Origin: Hippophae tibetana
Lineage: Eukaryota > Streptophyta > Magnoliopsida > Rosales > Elaeagnaceae
Assembly: GCA_037013495.1 (NCBI GenBank)
Contig: CM072809.1
Coordinates: forward strand, 992,001 to 1,056,000
Reading direction: 5' to 3'
DNA: 64,000 nt
Part shown: positions 1 to 10,600 of the stretch, piece after piece
Layout of the letters: each line of letters opens with the position of its first letter
How positions within the stretch are numbered: position 1 is the stretch's first letter
Notes under the pieces: generated by a model
What the model was told of the DNA's origin: nothing
What the model saw: only the letters and a program-made list of their open reading frames with translations
Databases searched by the model: none
Translations under genes and position numbers: made by a program

Positions 1-565
1 AGAAAATATACCATTGTTTTTTTCTCAACGTAAATATTTCTAAGAACTTATTAGTATTTTTATTTTATTAATTATTTTCAATATTCTCTCTCTAATTTTT
101 ATTAGTATCATTATAAATCTATTAAAGTTCATGAAATAAAATTTTCTATAACTAATATGACTCTAATAAAGTCTAGAGAGAGTTTTTTAAAATAATATAT
201 ACATTTAAAAATTCATAAATTTTTTAAAAATGTATAATTCCTTAAAAGTTTATCAAAACCTCAGTTGGATGCTTCTTCTTATAGAAAAAGGCAAAAAAAC
301 TATATATGGATTTAAAAAAATCCAAAAAAATAATAAATATAAAAATTTAAAGATATAAGAATTCCTTTTTACATTTATTATTATTTTCTTGTTGATGACT
401 GGGAGTTGGAGAAGTAAGACTGAACATCTCACATTGGGTTACGTTTAGAATTTTTTTGAACCAATTCAAAGTGTTTGTATTGAAGAATTAATAAGTTAAA
501 ATTGATTAATATTATGATTAAAATTAATTGAATCCAATCTACTTAAACCAAGTTGGTTTGTGTTG
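1..565. other. AT-rich intergenic DNA, no gene seen
   Basis: This stretch holds A/T runs and short low-complexity tracts. I see no coding frame, RNA gene or convincing repeat structure in it. It ends at the 5-bp target duplication of the miniature LTR element. Confidence 0.6.
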
Positions 566-570
566 ATAAT

Positions 571-686
571 TGTTAATGATAAGTCTTACATAAATCATGT
601 GTTAGGTTTTCACTATACATATAGCTTCAGTCAATCATTCATCTCACAACTTATATTTTGAGATGAAATTAGACTCAAGTCTAACA
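571..686 (+). repeat. TRIM LTR copy A
   Basis: 116 bp, starts TGTTAATGAT and ends TAACA. It is followed directly by a degraded primer-binding site (TGTTATCAAAG) at 687. It contains the shared TTTTGAGATGAAATTAG core found in copies B and C. Confidence 0.8.
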
Positions 687-794
687 TGTTATCAAAGTTA
701 AGCTCCTGACTCTTGGGCACCCTTAAAGCTCACCATCCGTTGATACTCAAGACACAATCTCAACCTGCTTATTCTTGCCAATATGGAAGGTAAG

Positions 795-910
795 TGTTAA
801 TGAACTTAAGTTTCACATCAGTTAGGAGTTAGGTTAATATTATACATCATTTTTGACAATATTTCATCTCATAACTTAAGTTTTGAGGTGAAGTTAGACT
901 AAGTCTAACA
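795..910 (+). repeat. TRIM LTR copy B (middle)
   Basis: 116 bp, starts TGTTAATGAAC and ends CTAACA. It is followed by TGATATCAGAGTTGAG at 911, the best preserved primer-binding site of the array. Confidence 0.8.
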
Positions 911-1004
911 TGATATCAGAGTTGAGATCTTGACCCTTAAATATCACTGAAGCTCAACTCCCGTCGACATTCAGGACACAATCTTCGTCGATGTGGAATG
1001 AGAG

Positions 1005-1121
1005 TGTTAAGGAACTTAAGTTACACATCGAGCAAAAATTAGGCTTATGTTGCCCATATAACCTTGAATAATTATTCATCTTAATTTAAATTTTGAGATG
1101 AAATCAGGTTCAAATCTAACA
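1005..1121 (+). repeat. TRIM LTR copy C
   Basis: 117 bp, starts TGTTAAGGAAC and ends CTAACA. It abuts the right target duplication ATAAT. Confidence 0.8.
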
Positions 1122-1126
1122 ATAAT

Positions 1127-2074
1127 TTAGACTAAAATTTATTCAACAAATTTTAAACAGTAATAATATAATAATATTATTAATTATGGGTTTAAAATAA
1201 AAAAAAAATCAATGTTAATAAAATAAAATTGCAGGCCTATAATTCTCTACGAGAGCACAACTTAGACTCTCCATTTATGTAGAAGAGTACTAAAAAAAAG
1301 TTGGGCACTTTTTTTTTTAGTTTAATTGGACTTACTAAAATATGCATATGATAAGATTAATACGTTTAGTTAGTACTCAAAGCCGTACTCCAGCCATGAC
1401 CGATCTTTGTCTCCTTTCTTAAGATCTCTATCTTTATAATTTTTATCAAGTCTTCTTTCTCTTATTATCTTTTTTTCTCGTATGCTTTTTATTTAAGTTG
1501 ATTCTTCCTACATTATAAAACTCCCTTTGCCCTTTTTTTTTCAAGCTTTACTCTATCTGGCTACAATGAAAGTTCTATTGGAGGATTTAGATGAAAATGA
1601 AGATGATGATTTTTTAAATCAAGAGGAAGATAAAGATGATGATAGTTAATGGAAAGCCAGATTTAGTATTTTTCAAAGCCAGTTATGGTATTGTTTTGTG
1701 TCGATTGTGATGATAATGATGTGAATAGGGAAGAAATGATATTAATTATAAACAATACGTGGGTTGTGAAATATTTGTGACGTATTCTAATAAAAATTAC
1801 AATTTTATATTTTTGTTTGAGGTTTTTAGAATAATTATTATATCAATTGATTTAAATATGTATTAAAATGAATGAAAATGCCTAGTAAACCAAGAGACTT
1901 TAAGAATACTTTCTTATAAATCACATAATACAGTTACTAATTAATCTTATATTTTTAACTGTAACTTAAATGTTTTTGAAAAACTTAATTTTATATATTT
2001 TTTTGTATTTTTAATCCATATTTAACTCAAATTGTTGATTTTTATTATAGAAAAATATATTACTACTTAGCATA
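1127..2074. other. Intergenic DNA with one tiny acidic reading frame
   Basis: No recognisable gene. At 1566-1649 a 27-codon frame starts MKVLLEDLDENEDDD and is almost entirely acidic. A TATAAAAC-like motif and a pyrimidine-rich leader lie about 50 bp upstream. This is too short to call a gene on its own. Confidence 0.4.
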
Positions 2075-2079
2075 AATAT

Positions 2080-2375
2080 TATTAAAGACTATACCAGTAA
2101 CTCCATTTTCATGGACCAACTATAATGATACACCAACTGTAATAATACATTACATATGCCAATATGCTGCCAGCACTTTCATGACCAAGACATGATTATA
2201 TCACAAATGTAATGATATTTTGCATGTGTCAATGCAGACTTTGTTGTAAATTATCATTCACTCTTGTTTTCTTAACTCTATATATTTGTATGTATTTTCA
2301 TTTTGTAAGACAAGCATTAGAAAATGCAAAAGCTAAATGTAATTTCTAGTTTTCTTTTATTCTCAAATTCTTTCA
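2080..2375 (+). repeat. 5' LTR of the first copia element
   Basis: 296 bp, ends CTTTCA and is followed at once by the primer-binding site. It starts TATTAAAGAC where the 3' LTR has TGTTAAAGAC. A TATA-like CTATATATTTG lies near 2279. It differs from the 3' LTR by scattered substitutions. Confidence 0.92.
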
Positions 2376-2387
2376 TGGTATCAGAGC
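2376..2387 (+). other. Primer-binding site (initiator tRNA-Met type)
   Basis: TGGTATCAGAGC directly after the 5' LTR. This is the usual minus-strand priming site of plant Ty1/copia elements. Confidence 0.9.
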
Positions 2388-2529
2388 ATGGTTTTCGACC
2401 ACTGCCTATTTGTTTTCTCTCTTAACCCATGTTTCTGTTTCTATGCGTTCTAATTGAAGCTAAATTAATAAGCTCAGAGAATTTAAATAAAATAGCTACC
2501 TGAAATTACTCACCATCAAACACTTCTCA

Positions 2530-5162
2530 AATGTACTCTTAAGGATGGATTCTACAAGTTTGATATTCAACCCCTTAAGTCTCAAACTGTTCACTCAGCC
2601 ACCACTCAATTACCTTCACATGTTTCAACTCTTCTTGTCAAGAGAAATAATAAAAATTTTCAGCTTTGGCATAATAGATTAGGCCATGCTTCAAATAATG
2701 CAGTAAGAACTGTTCTTGGTACAGTTCTGAAGAATTGTAATTTCTCTGATATTTTAAATAAAAATCTTTTATGTGATTCATGTATGAAGTCTAAGAGTCA
2801 TAAATTTCCTTTTTCTATGTCTGAAACTGAGTATCAACATCCCTTTGAACTTTTTCACACTGATGTTTGGGGTTCTTCACCACAAAATCCACAAATGGTT
2901 TTCAGTATTATGTTACTTTTGTTGACCATTATAGTAGATATGCATGGTTGTATCTTCTTATACAAAAATCTGAAGTTCAAAATGCTTTCATTCATTTACA
3001 AAACATTGTTTCTACTTAATTTCAATCCAAAATTAAAATGGTTCAAAGTGATGGAGGATATGAGTTCATAGGTCTTACAAAACTTTTCAATGATCATGAC
3101 ATTTTACATAGAATTTCCTGTCCCTATACACCTTAACAAAATGGTCTTGTTGAAAAAAAGCATAGACATGTTGTGGAGATGGGATTGTCCTTATTAGCTC
3201 ACTCAAACATGCCCACTCAGTTTTGGGATGATGCCTTCACTACCTCAGTCTATATCATTAATAGGCTTCCAACAAAGATCCTAAATCATAAAAGTCCCTA
3301 TGAGATGCTTTTCAAATCCAAGCCTGCCTATCTTCATCTAAGAACCTTTGGTTATCTCTGCTATCCTCATCTTAGACCTTTCAATAAACACAAGTTGGAA
3401 TACAGATCACAGCCAAGCACCTTTCTTGGATACAACAACAAATACAAAGGTTATAAAACACTATTTCCAAATGGTAGAGTCATAATAACTAGAAGTGTGG
3501 TCTTTGATGAAAGTAGATTTCCCTTTGCTCAAGATCCTAGATATCATAATCCTCACTCTCAATCATCCATTTTGGGACTTCCACCGGTCACTACTTTCCC
3601 TTTACCTTCTCAATTACACTCCAACTCTATCTCATCCTAACACATTTCACCTGTTAAATCTTTCCCTTCTCATTCTACTCCGGGCTCCTTACACTCTCAC
3701 CAAATGTCTTCCATATCTCATCACTCGCCTACTTTTATTCCTTATTAAGCTTCCAATCATACTCATACTCCTCTTATTGATGAGCTACCAAATGAGTCTA
3801 ATGCATATCCTTAGTCTATTGGTAATACTAATATGAATGATCCAATTACAAGTACTCTTAACAAGCATCATATGGTCACAAGGTCAAGAACTGGGAACTT
3901 AAAGCCAAGAGTTTTCCATACAACAGTGACTGACACACAAGAACTTGTTTCTTACAAGGAGGCTCTTCTTAATCCACATTGGAAAAAGGTCATGGAAGAG
4001 GAGTATAGAGCTCTCATGAAGAATCATACACGGACCTTGTGTAACCTACATGCTGGTAAGAAGGTTATTGGTTGTAAGTGGGTATTCAAAGTCAAGAGAC
4101 ACTCATATGGAAGTATAGCTAGGTATAAAGCTAGATTGGTAGCTAAAGGCTATGATTAAGTACCTGGTTTTGATTTTTCAGAGACTTTCAGCCCTGTAGT
4201 GAAGTCAACTACCATAAGAACAGTGCTTTCTATCTCTATAAATCAAGGATGAATAGTAAGACAACTCGATGTAAACAATGCATTTCTAAATGAAGATTTA
4301 GACAAGGAAGTGTTTATGAGTCAGCCACCAGGATTTGAATATAGGAATGATGGTGATAGTGACAAATCCTTGAAGGTATGCAGATTAGTCAAAGCATTAT
4401 ATGGACTTAAACAAGCCCCTAGAGCTTGGTCAGATAAACTCAAACATATTATCCTTAGTCATGGTTTTTCTTGCTCAAGATAACTCTCTCTTTTTCAAAA
4501 ATACCTCTTTTGGTTGCATCTGGCTTCTTGTTTATGTTGATGATATATTGGTCACAGGAAGTGACATCAAAGGCATTCAATCTATCATAACTCACCTTGA
4601 TAAGCAATTTTCTTTGAAAGATTTAGGTGAGATCCATCATTTTCTTGGATTGGAGGTTACTCATACTAACTCTGGTCTTCATCTTAGTCAAGGGACATAT
4701 ATTAAATATCTTCTCACTCGAGCTTCAATGTCTCAAGCTAAGAGTCTTCCTACACCAATGGTTTCTTCACTGAAATTATCTAAATTTCAGGGTATGTCTA
4801 CAGTTGATCCTACCTTCTATAGGAGTATAGTTGGTGCTCTCCAATATGTTACTCTCACTAGACCAGAAATTGCCTATAGTGTTAATAGAGTATGTCAATT
4901 CATGCATTGTCCTTTAGATGAACACTGGAAGGTAGTGAAAAGGATTCTTAGGTACTTGGTTGGCAAAATCAATCATAGGATTCATTTTACTAAGGGACAC
5001 AGTCTTAATCTGGAATTGGACATACATTTCATTCGTGACCTAATTCAGAAAAATCTAATTCAAATTAGGTTTGTACCATCTTGTGATCAAATTGTAAATA
5101 TCTTCACAAAAGCTTTAAGTGTTCAATTCTTCTCTCGGTTGACACTAAAGTTGACTGTCTGA
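2530..5162 (+). pseudogene. Broken copia pol remnant (pre-integrase, integrase, RT, RNase H)
   Basis: In order: a GAG-pre-integrase segment (LWHNRLGHASNNAV and the C-x2-C zinc part LCDSC near 2660-2790); integrase (FHTDVWG near 2850; QNGLVEKKHRH near 3140, followed by a C-terminal part ending about 3540); reverse transcriptase from about 3950 (GCKWVFKVK, YKARLVAKG, QLDVNNAFL, LYGLKQAPRAW and the catalytic VYVDDILVTG near 4530); and an RNase H tail. Reading requires several frame changes and in-frame stops: near 2910, a stop in the Q-rich motif at about 3134, a stop at 4157-4159, and others around 4250 and 4480. The RNase H part is internally deleted, jumping from the RYLVGKINHRIHF region to IVNIFTKALS and losing the D-A-D-W block. 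Confidence 0.9.
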
Positions 5163-5182
5163 CCACTCACCTCGCTCGACTT

Positions 5183-5191
5183 GAGGGGGAA
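5183..5191 (+). other. Polypurine tract of the first copia element
   Basis: GAGGGGGAA immediately before the TGTTAAAGAC start of the 3' LTR, the usual plus-strand priming site. Confidence 0.85.
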
Positions 5192-5487
5192 TGTTAAAGA
5201 CTATACTAACAACTCTATCTCCATGGATCATCTATAATGATACACTAATTGTAATAATACATTGCATGTGCCAATATGATGTCAGCACCTCCATGGATAA
5301 AGACATGATTATATCACAACTGTAATGATACTCTGCATGTGTCAATGCATGCTTTGCTGTAAATTATCATTCCCTCTTACTTTCTGAACTCTATATATTT
5401 GTATGTATTTTCATTTTGTAAGACAAGCATTCGAAAATACAGAAACTAAATATAATTTCCAATTTTTTTTATTCTCAAATTCTTTCA
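5192..5487 (+). repeat. 3' LTR of the first copia element
   Basis: 296 bp, starts TGTTAAAGAC and ends CTTTCA. It is followed by the AATAT target duplication and is the same length as the 5' LTR. Confidence 0.92.
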
Positions 5488-5492
5488 AATAT

Positions 5493-6419
5493 CAGGCTTC
5501 TTGCTAAATAAGTTGGTAGGATTCATGACTTTATGCTTAATACTAGACTTCAACTCCCGTCGAGTATTGTTTAAAAAAAAGTATAATTATGATAATTTCC
5601 TATACTTATAACAAAAATAACATATATATTTTATATTTAATAGTTTAATCTTATTAAAAAATAAAAGTAATTTTTTTTAATTTTATTTTTTAACTATATT
5701 ACATAAAAATTATTTAAATTTAAATTAACTATAATTAAAAGAATCGAGAAAAAATATTAAATTAAAATATAAAAATGATTATTTATATCTGTACAATAAT
5801 TTAAATGATTATTTTTTTAAAATAATATAACTAAATTATTATAAAAATATTACATAGCTTAAATATTATTTTTAAAATAAATACAAAACATGTAAAACCA
5901 TCCCCCTATAATTACTAAGGTTGGGTTGCTTTCGTGTAAATTTTAATTCAACCCATTTATTGCCATTGTTTCGGCCTAAATATAAATCAATTTAATTAAA
6001 ATTATATTTAAACCAAACTAAGGTTTGGTTGGATTTAAGAAGTTAATTTGAGTTTTCTCATCCGAGGATAAGGTAGATTTGTGCTTTGATGTGATTACTT
6101 TTAAGGAGGTAACATATGACATATATCCTTATTTATATAAATTTTTATGTATAATAATTATAAAATTATAAATAAATTTACATATAAAATAAATTTATAT
6201 CTTTCATAAATTTTAATTTTTTTTATCATTTAAAAACTTACTATTAATTAAATAATTAAATATATTTATATTCAAATAAAATATATATCACATATTTTTT
6301 AATAAAAATCAAATAATAATAACAAACGAAATAATTTAATTTTTAATTATTTTTATGGTTCTTTCCTAAATTTCAATTCTAATTCCACGTATGCTTCTTA
6401 GCTGTTTTTGTTAAACTAA
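5493..6419. other. AT-rich intergenic DNA, nothing recognised
   Basis: Long A/T-rich stretch with poly-A and poly-T runs. No coding frame and no structured repeat that I can support. Confidence 0.5.
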
Positions 6420-6880
6420 AAATATCATGATTTTATTTTAAATATTTTTTAATATTTTTTAAAAAATATTAATTTATTATAATTTATCATTTAATTTAAA
6501 AAAATTCATATGTAAAATAACACATGTGACATTGATATTCATAGATGTTTTTGAATAATTAATTAATTAAATAATATTTAAAGATGATTTTGAAACAAAT
6601 AATTAATTGATTATTCAAAAGTATCATTTGAATAACACAGGTATATTATTATATAGGTAAAAAATCAATTAAATATAAATTATATGAAATTAATATCTTT
6701 TTGAAATAAAATACGGTTAATTAGAGAATATTTTGAGATAATCAACTAATTGATTATATAAAATTACTATATGAATATCGCACTTGTATTAATGATAAAT
6801 TCTTAAATTAATATATTTTTTAAATGAGATATAACATCTAAAAAATCTAGATAAAAAAATATCAAAAATAAAATCACACT
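6420..6880. mobile_element. MITE copy 1 (same family as the copy in the oxygenase intron)
   Basis: The left end (TATCATGATTTTATTTTAAA, then ATCATTTAATTTAAAA and ATAACACATGTGACATTGATATTCA) matches the left end of the element at 30810-31137. The right end (AAAAATATCAAAAATAAAATCA near 6856) is the inverted counterpart. Central TAATTAATTGATTATTCAAAAG segments are also shared. Ends are approximate because the sequence is diverged and AT-rich. Confidence 0.55.
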
Positions 6881-6884
6881 AATC

Positions 6885-7440
6885 ATAAGATATCAAATAA
6901 CAAGATATTTTGAAGAGTTAAGGAGGGAAATAAATGATTGAAGTCTGTCAGCAACTCTCATATAACCCTTCTTAGAATCTTGACATAATCAAGCAATTAC
7001 TTTGCTTGGTTTTCCATTATAAGTGATCATTCTTTTATATCTTCCCTTAGCTTGGATTTTCCTTTCCTGATTATCATTTATCAAATTCAATGGCAGTATA
7101 ACGATATAATTTCCTGTGAATACTGTAACCATATATGTTAAAACGAGTTTGTAACTGTTATTTTAAAATTTTCAATCAATTTTTTCATAAAAAAATAAAA
7201 TTAAGGAATTCTTTTTCTATCACACCTAGATTTCAATTCACCTATCATAATATAACTAGTATATAATTACTTAACTATCTCATTTTATCAATTTACAATT
7301 AATTCCAACCATCACAAATCACTAAGTACATAGAGCATTAACCTATTCCAAACAATAATTTCAACCCGAGTTTTTTCAAATCACAATTTTATGGCGTGAG
7401 TTGTGAAAAAAAAATTGCATTATTAATTTAGAAGTGATAA
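6885..7440. other. Intergenic DNA 3' of the acyltransferase
   Basis: No coding signal. It contains the presumed 3' flank and polyadenylation region of the minus-strand acyltransferase, with AT-rich text and no repeat structure that I recognise. Confidence 0.4.
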
Positions 7441-7457
7441 ATGACATTATTCATAGT

Positions 7458-8852
7458 TCAGTTAGATGCAAACTCCATAAACTCTGCATCATCAGCCAAA
7501 GATTGCAAGGTCAAATCAGAAAGACAAGCTTCAAAATCAATACTTCCTTGTTCAAATCCAGGAAATACAGTAAGCTTCCCATCAAATTTGTTGCCTGGGC
7601 CACTTCTTACTGCAATTGGTCTTCCCCAACCAAAGTCATTTCCAAACACATTGAATCTTGGTGAGCTTCCTGTCATTGCATGATTGGCCCTCAGAGTTCC
7701 AAGTTTACTTAATTTTGGTCTTTTCGACCAATCCTCCAATACTCTCCTAACTTCCTTTTCTGTCTGAGAAGCAACCATCTTGTTAATTTCCCAAGCAGCC
7801 CAACCTAAACCATTATTTAACAACTCCCCTGCAGTTGACTTCACTGTCCCAAAAACGATAGCGTTTCCAAGGTAATGTTCGGACAATGGTGGTCGAATTC
7901 TCTGTCTCGTTCCTACAAGAACGTTATAACTAACCTCTTCATCGGGGTTTGGATTTCGACTGCGAGTTATAGATACCCAAAGATGAGCCATAAGGGCTTG
8001 AAGGGAGGAGATTTTATTAGTGCCCATTTGATTATTAGCTTTTGCTTTAAGTAGTGCAATTTTTTCATTACAAAAGTGAAACATTTTTTGTTGCAATGGT
8101 AGTGGTGAAATGAACTTATCTTGGATTTGTTTTTGGAAAAAAGGTATGCGAATTGGAAGATCAATGATTCCATCAAGATACCCACGATCAATAACGGGTT
8201 GGAATTGTAATGGGTCGATTTGGGTCGAGTCAATTGAAAACCCGAGATCTCGAGAGATTGAAGACCAAGTATTAAAGAAATGCCAAAAAAAAGTGCCATC
8301 AGCAACAGAGTGGTTCATAGTACAAGCAATAAAGAGACCATCAATAAGCTCAGTGATTTGAACAGACAATAATGGTTTAGAAGTGCCCTCGTAGTTTAAA
8401 ACCTTATTCATTGAAAATAAAGAGTAAACAAGTTCATCAGGAAATATATTATGAATGGGATTGAGAATATCAGATATTTTGATGTCATCATTAACAGCAT
8501 GAATAAATTGGGCTCCTTGATTATTACAATCAAGGTAAAAAGAAGTGGTTTTATCTTCATTTTCTATCATTACAAGGCGACCAGAAAGAGGATAAAATAT
8601 ATTCAATGTCCGAGAAAGTGTGAATTTCAAGTGTTGTATTAATTCGTTGCCACCGCTATTACTTTCTTTAGTACATTTGGGTTTGTGAAAAAGAATACCT
8701 TTTTGGATATAATCCATCAATATGAGTGTCAGATCCCATGGAGTTAGCTCAATTCTGCGAGAAAGTTCATTGTGATTGATGTCGTGTTTGATGGTGCTTG
8801 TAGATATGAAGCGAATTTGCGACATTTTGATCTCTCTGCTTTTTTGTCTCAT
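7458..8852 (-). CDS. BAHD-family acyltransferase (At3g50280-like)
   Basis: One uninterrupted frame of 464 codons. The BAHD hallmarks are in the right places: the catalytic HxxxD motif as HSVAD at residues 181-185 and the structural DFGWG at 406-410. Known family members use this His to transfer an acyl group from acyl-CoA to an alcohol or amine in the cytosol. The N-terminal block with LTPWDLTLILMDYIQKG and the DCNNQGAQFIHA segment resemble the plant subgroup annotated as uncharacterised acetyltransferase At3g50280-like, whose substrates are mostly unknown. The first Met (8852) lies inside a duplicated upstream segment. The second Met (8825-8823, MSQIRF) fits family N-termini better and gives 455 aa, so I favour it. 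No signal peptide and no intron are visible. The gene appears intact; the substrate cannot be deduced. Confidence 0.93.
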   Translation of the reverse strand: MRQKSREIKMSQIRFISTSTIKHDINHNELSRRIELTPWDLTLILMDYIQKGILFHKPKCTKESNSGGNELIQHLKFTLSRTLNIFYPLSGRLVMIENEDKTTSFYLDCNNQGAQFIHAVNDDIKISDILNPIHNIFPDELVYSLFSMNKVLNYEGTSKPLLSVQITELIDGLFIACTMNHSVADGTFFWHFFNTWSSISRDLGFSIDSTQIDPLQFQPVIDRGYLDGIIDLPIRIPFFQKQIQDKFISPLPLQQKMFHFCNEKIALLKAKANNQMGTNKISSLQALMAHLWVSITRSRNPNPDEEVSYNVLVGTRQRIRPPLSEHYLGNAIVFGTVKSTAGELLNNGLGWAAWEINKMVASQTEKEVRRVLEDWSKRPKLSKLGTLRANHAMTGSSPRFNVFGNDFGWGRPIAVRSGPGNKFDGKLTVFPGFEQGSIDFEACLSDLTLQSLADDAEFMEFASN

Positions 8853-9095
8853 AATATTAAGTTATCACTGTACCAATGTGCTATGGCTGTATCATCTCTG
8901 CTCCATTATATGCTGGATCGAATCAAAGCGAATAAGATCTGTAAACAACACGATAAGGAGATATCTCTCTGCTCTTTTGTCTTATAATATTGCGTATCAC
9001 TATACCAATGTGCTATGGCTGTATCATCTCTGCTCCATTATATGCTGGATCGAATCAAAGCGAATAAGATCTGTAAACAACACGATTAAGGAGAT
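8831..9095 (-). repeat. 133-bp tandem duplication in the 5' region of the acyltransferase
   Basis: Two nearly identical direct copies, 8831-8963 and 8964-9095. They share a long identical block (ACCAATGTGCTATGGCTGTA through AACACGAT). Unit 1 covers the first possible ATG of the acyltransferase; in unit 2 the matching triplet is changed. Each copy carries the same TATAAT-like motif on the minus strand (CATATAATGG), so the duplication may have doubled part of the promoter or leader. Confidence 0.9.
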
Positions 9096-9099
9096 GTTT

Positions 9100-9980
9100 A
9101 TTTTTTAATTAAAGATTTAGACCAAACTCGTTAATAAATAAAATAAATAGATAGTAGATAAAAATAAAAATAATATAAATTAATCAAAGATTAAATAGAT
9201 TAATTTATTATAATAGATACTAAAATAAAGCATAATAAAAAGACAAAAAAAGCATGTTATAACATAAATTAAATATTTTTTTAATTAAAGTTTAAATCTT
9301 GTATGATAGAAAATACACAATAACAAATTAAATTATATTGACATAACATTTTTTATTTATATTGACATAACAGCTAATTATGCATAATAATATATATAAC
9401 AGGATAAATTCATATAAAATGATAAAATTCTTAGGTTTTAACAACAAATAATTCACTAATAATAATAATAAACATATATAACTTGATAAAAATATAAACA
9501 CAAATATTATTACGAATCAAGATAATATTATCCTAATTGTATATTGTTGTCCTTGCTTATTGTATCTGCAACAACTTGATTTAATACATGTATCTTACTC
9601 TCAAAGACAACACTGTACAGAACAATGTGATTAGTAATTAACGATAATCAAAGTGTACAATAATTTAAGAACCACCTCAAATGCTACAAAACACTATCTT
9701 GAGAATACATAGATATAATTAAGCTTAACCCAAGAATACATTTTTACTCACATTCCGCTAATAAAATAGTTTTAAGTACTCATAACTTAAAAATGTCATT
9801 TTACACTCACAAATACTTAATACGAACACCAAAATATACTCTAAATGATTTATGAAATGAAATAAAAAATGAGATAAAATTTTAACATAATTTAGCTTCA
9901 AATTTCTTGATTAAAGAATAAAAAAAGAGATATATATTTACATAATTTTTTTAGCATTTTAGGATACCTCGTTGACCTTA
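9100..9980. other. AT-rich intergenic DNA, no gene seen
   Basis: Upstream flank of the acyltransferase. I find only AT-rich text with short runs and no repeat, RNA gene or coding frame. Confidence 0.5.
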
Positions 9981-10600
9981 TCATTGACCCCGTAGTGAGA
10001 ATAACAACCAAACACATGAAGTCAACTAACCATTAAAGGTCTCGATAATTAGGGTCATTGATAGGTAGGTAATGGTGCATCAAGCTATCCAAAATGTGGT
10101 TTTTATTTTAAAAAAAATCAAGTTATTTTTCACAAATATCTGAAAATAAAACGAAACAAAAACACACTATTCAATCTAACATTCACACTAAAAACCACAC
10201 TTATCCCATTATATGCTCATATACAAAATTATTTAATTATAATAATGTACGTTACTAATCATTAGTAATCAACTTTATATAAATTAAAACATATCATTTA
10301 CCCATTAGTGAGGGTAACAACCAACCACATGAAGATAACTAACTATTAAAGGCGTCAATAATTAGGGTTATTGAGAGGTAGTTAATGGTACATCAAGCTA
10401 TCCAAAATGTGATTTTTATTTTAAAAAAAATTCAAATTATTTTCACAAATATCTAAAAATAAAACGAAATATGAACACACTATTCAATCCATCGTTCACA
10501 CTAAAAACCACACTTGTCCCACTCATATACAAAATTATTTAATTATAGTCACGTACATTACTAATAATTAGTAATCAATTTTATATAAATTAAAACATAT
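9981..10600. repeat. 313-bp tandem duplication, diverged
   Basis: Unit 1 (9981-10293) and unit 2 (10294-10600) match along their whole length. Both start with a TCATT..CCC..TAGTGAG block and share ATCAAGCTATCCAAAATGTG, AACACACTATTCAATC and TATATAAATTAAAACATAT. The copies differ by substitutions and small indels. Neither copy contains a reading frame. Confidence 0.88.

Larger units (their letters stand above)
571..1121 (+). mobile_element. Tandem miniature LTR element (TRIM-like) with three LTRs
   Basis: Three related segments of 116-117 bp, at 571-686, 795-910 and 1005-1121, each begin TGTTAA and end TAACA. They are separated by two short internal regions (687-794 and 911-1004). Each internal region starts with a primer-binding-like site (TGATATCAGAG at 911, a variant at 687) resembling the initiator-tRNA-Met PBS TGGTATCAGAG. 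Each ends in a purine-rich stretch just before the next LTR. The outer ends are flanked by the same 5 bp, ATAAT (566-570 and 1122-1126). The order LTR-internal-LTR-internal-LTR with a single target duplication is what a tandem TRIM integrated as one unit, or expanded by unequal recombination, would leave. There is no coding capacity, so it would depend on proteins from other elements. Confidence 0.85.
2080..5487 (+). mobile_element. Decayed Ty1/copia retrotransposon, plus strand
   Basis: Two direct repeats of exactly 296 bp (2080-2375 and 5192-5487) bound a 2.8-kb internal region. The 5' LTR is followed by TGGTATCAGAGC at 2376-2387, the standard copia initiator-tRNA-Met primer-binding site. 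The 3' LTR is preceded by a polypurine tract (GAGGGGGAA, 5183-5191). The 5-bp target duplication is AATAT (2075-2079 and 5488-5492). Gag and protease are missing: the internal coding remnant begins at the GAG-pre-integrase domain. The 5' LTR starts TA instead of TG. The element cannot be autonomous. Confidence 0.93.
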
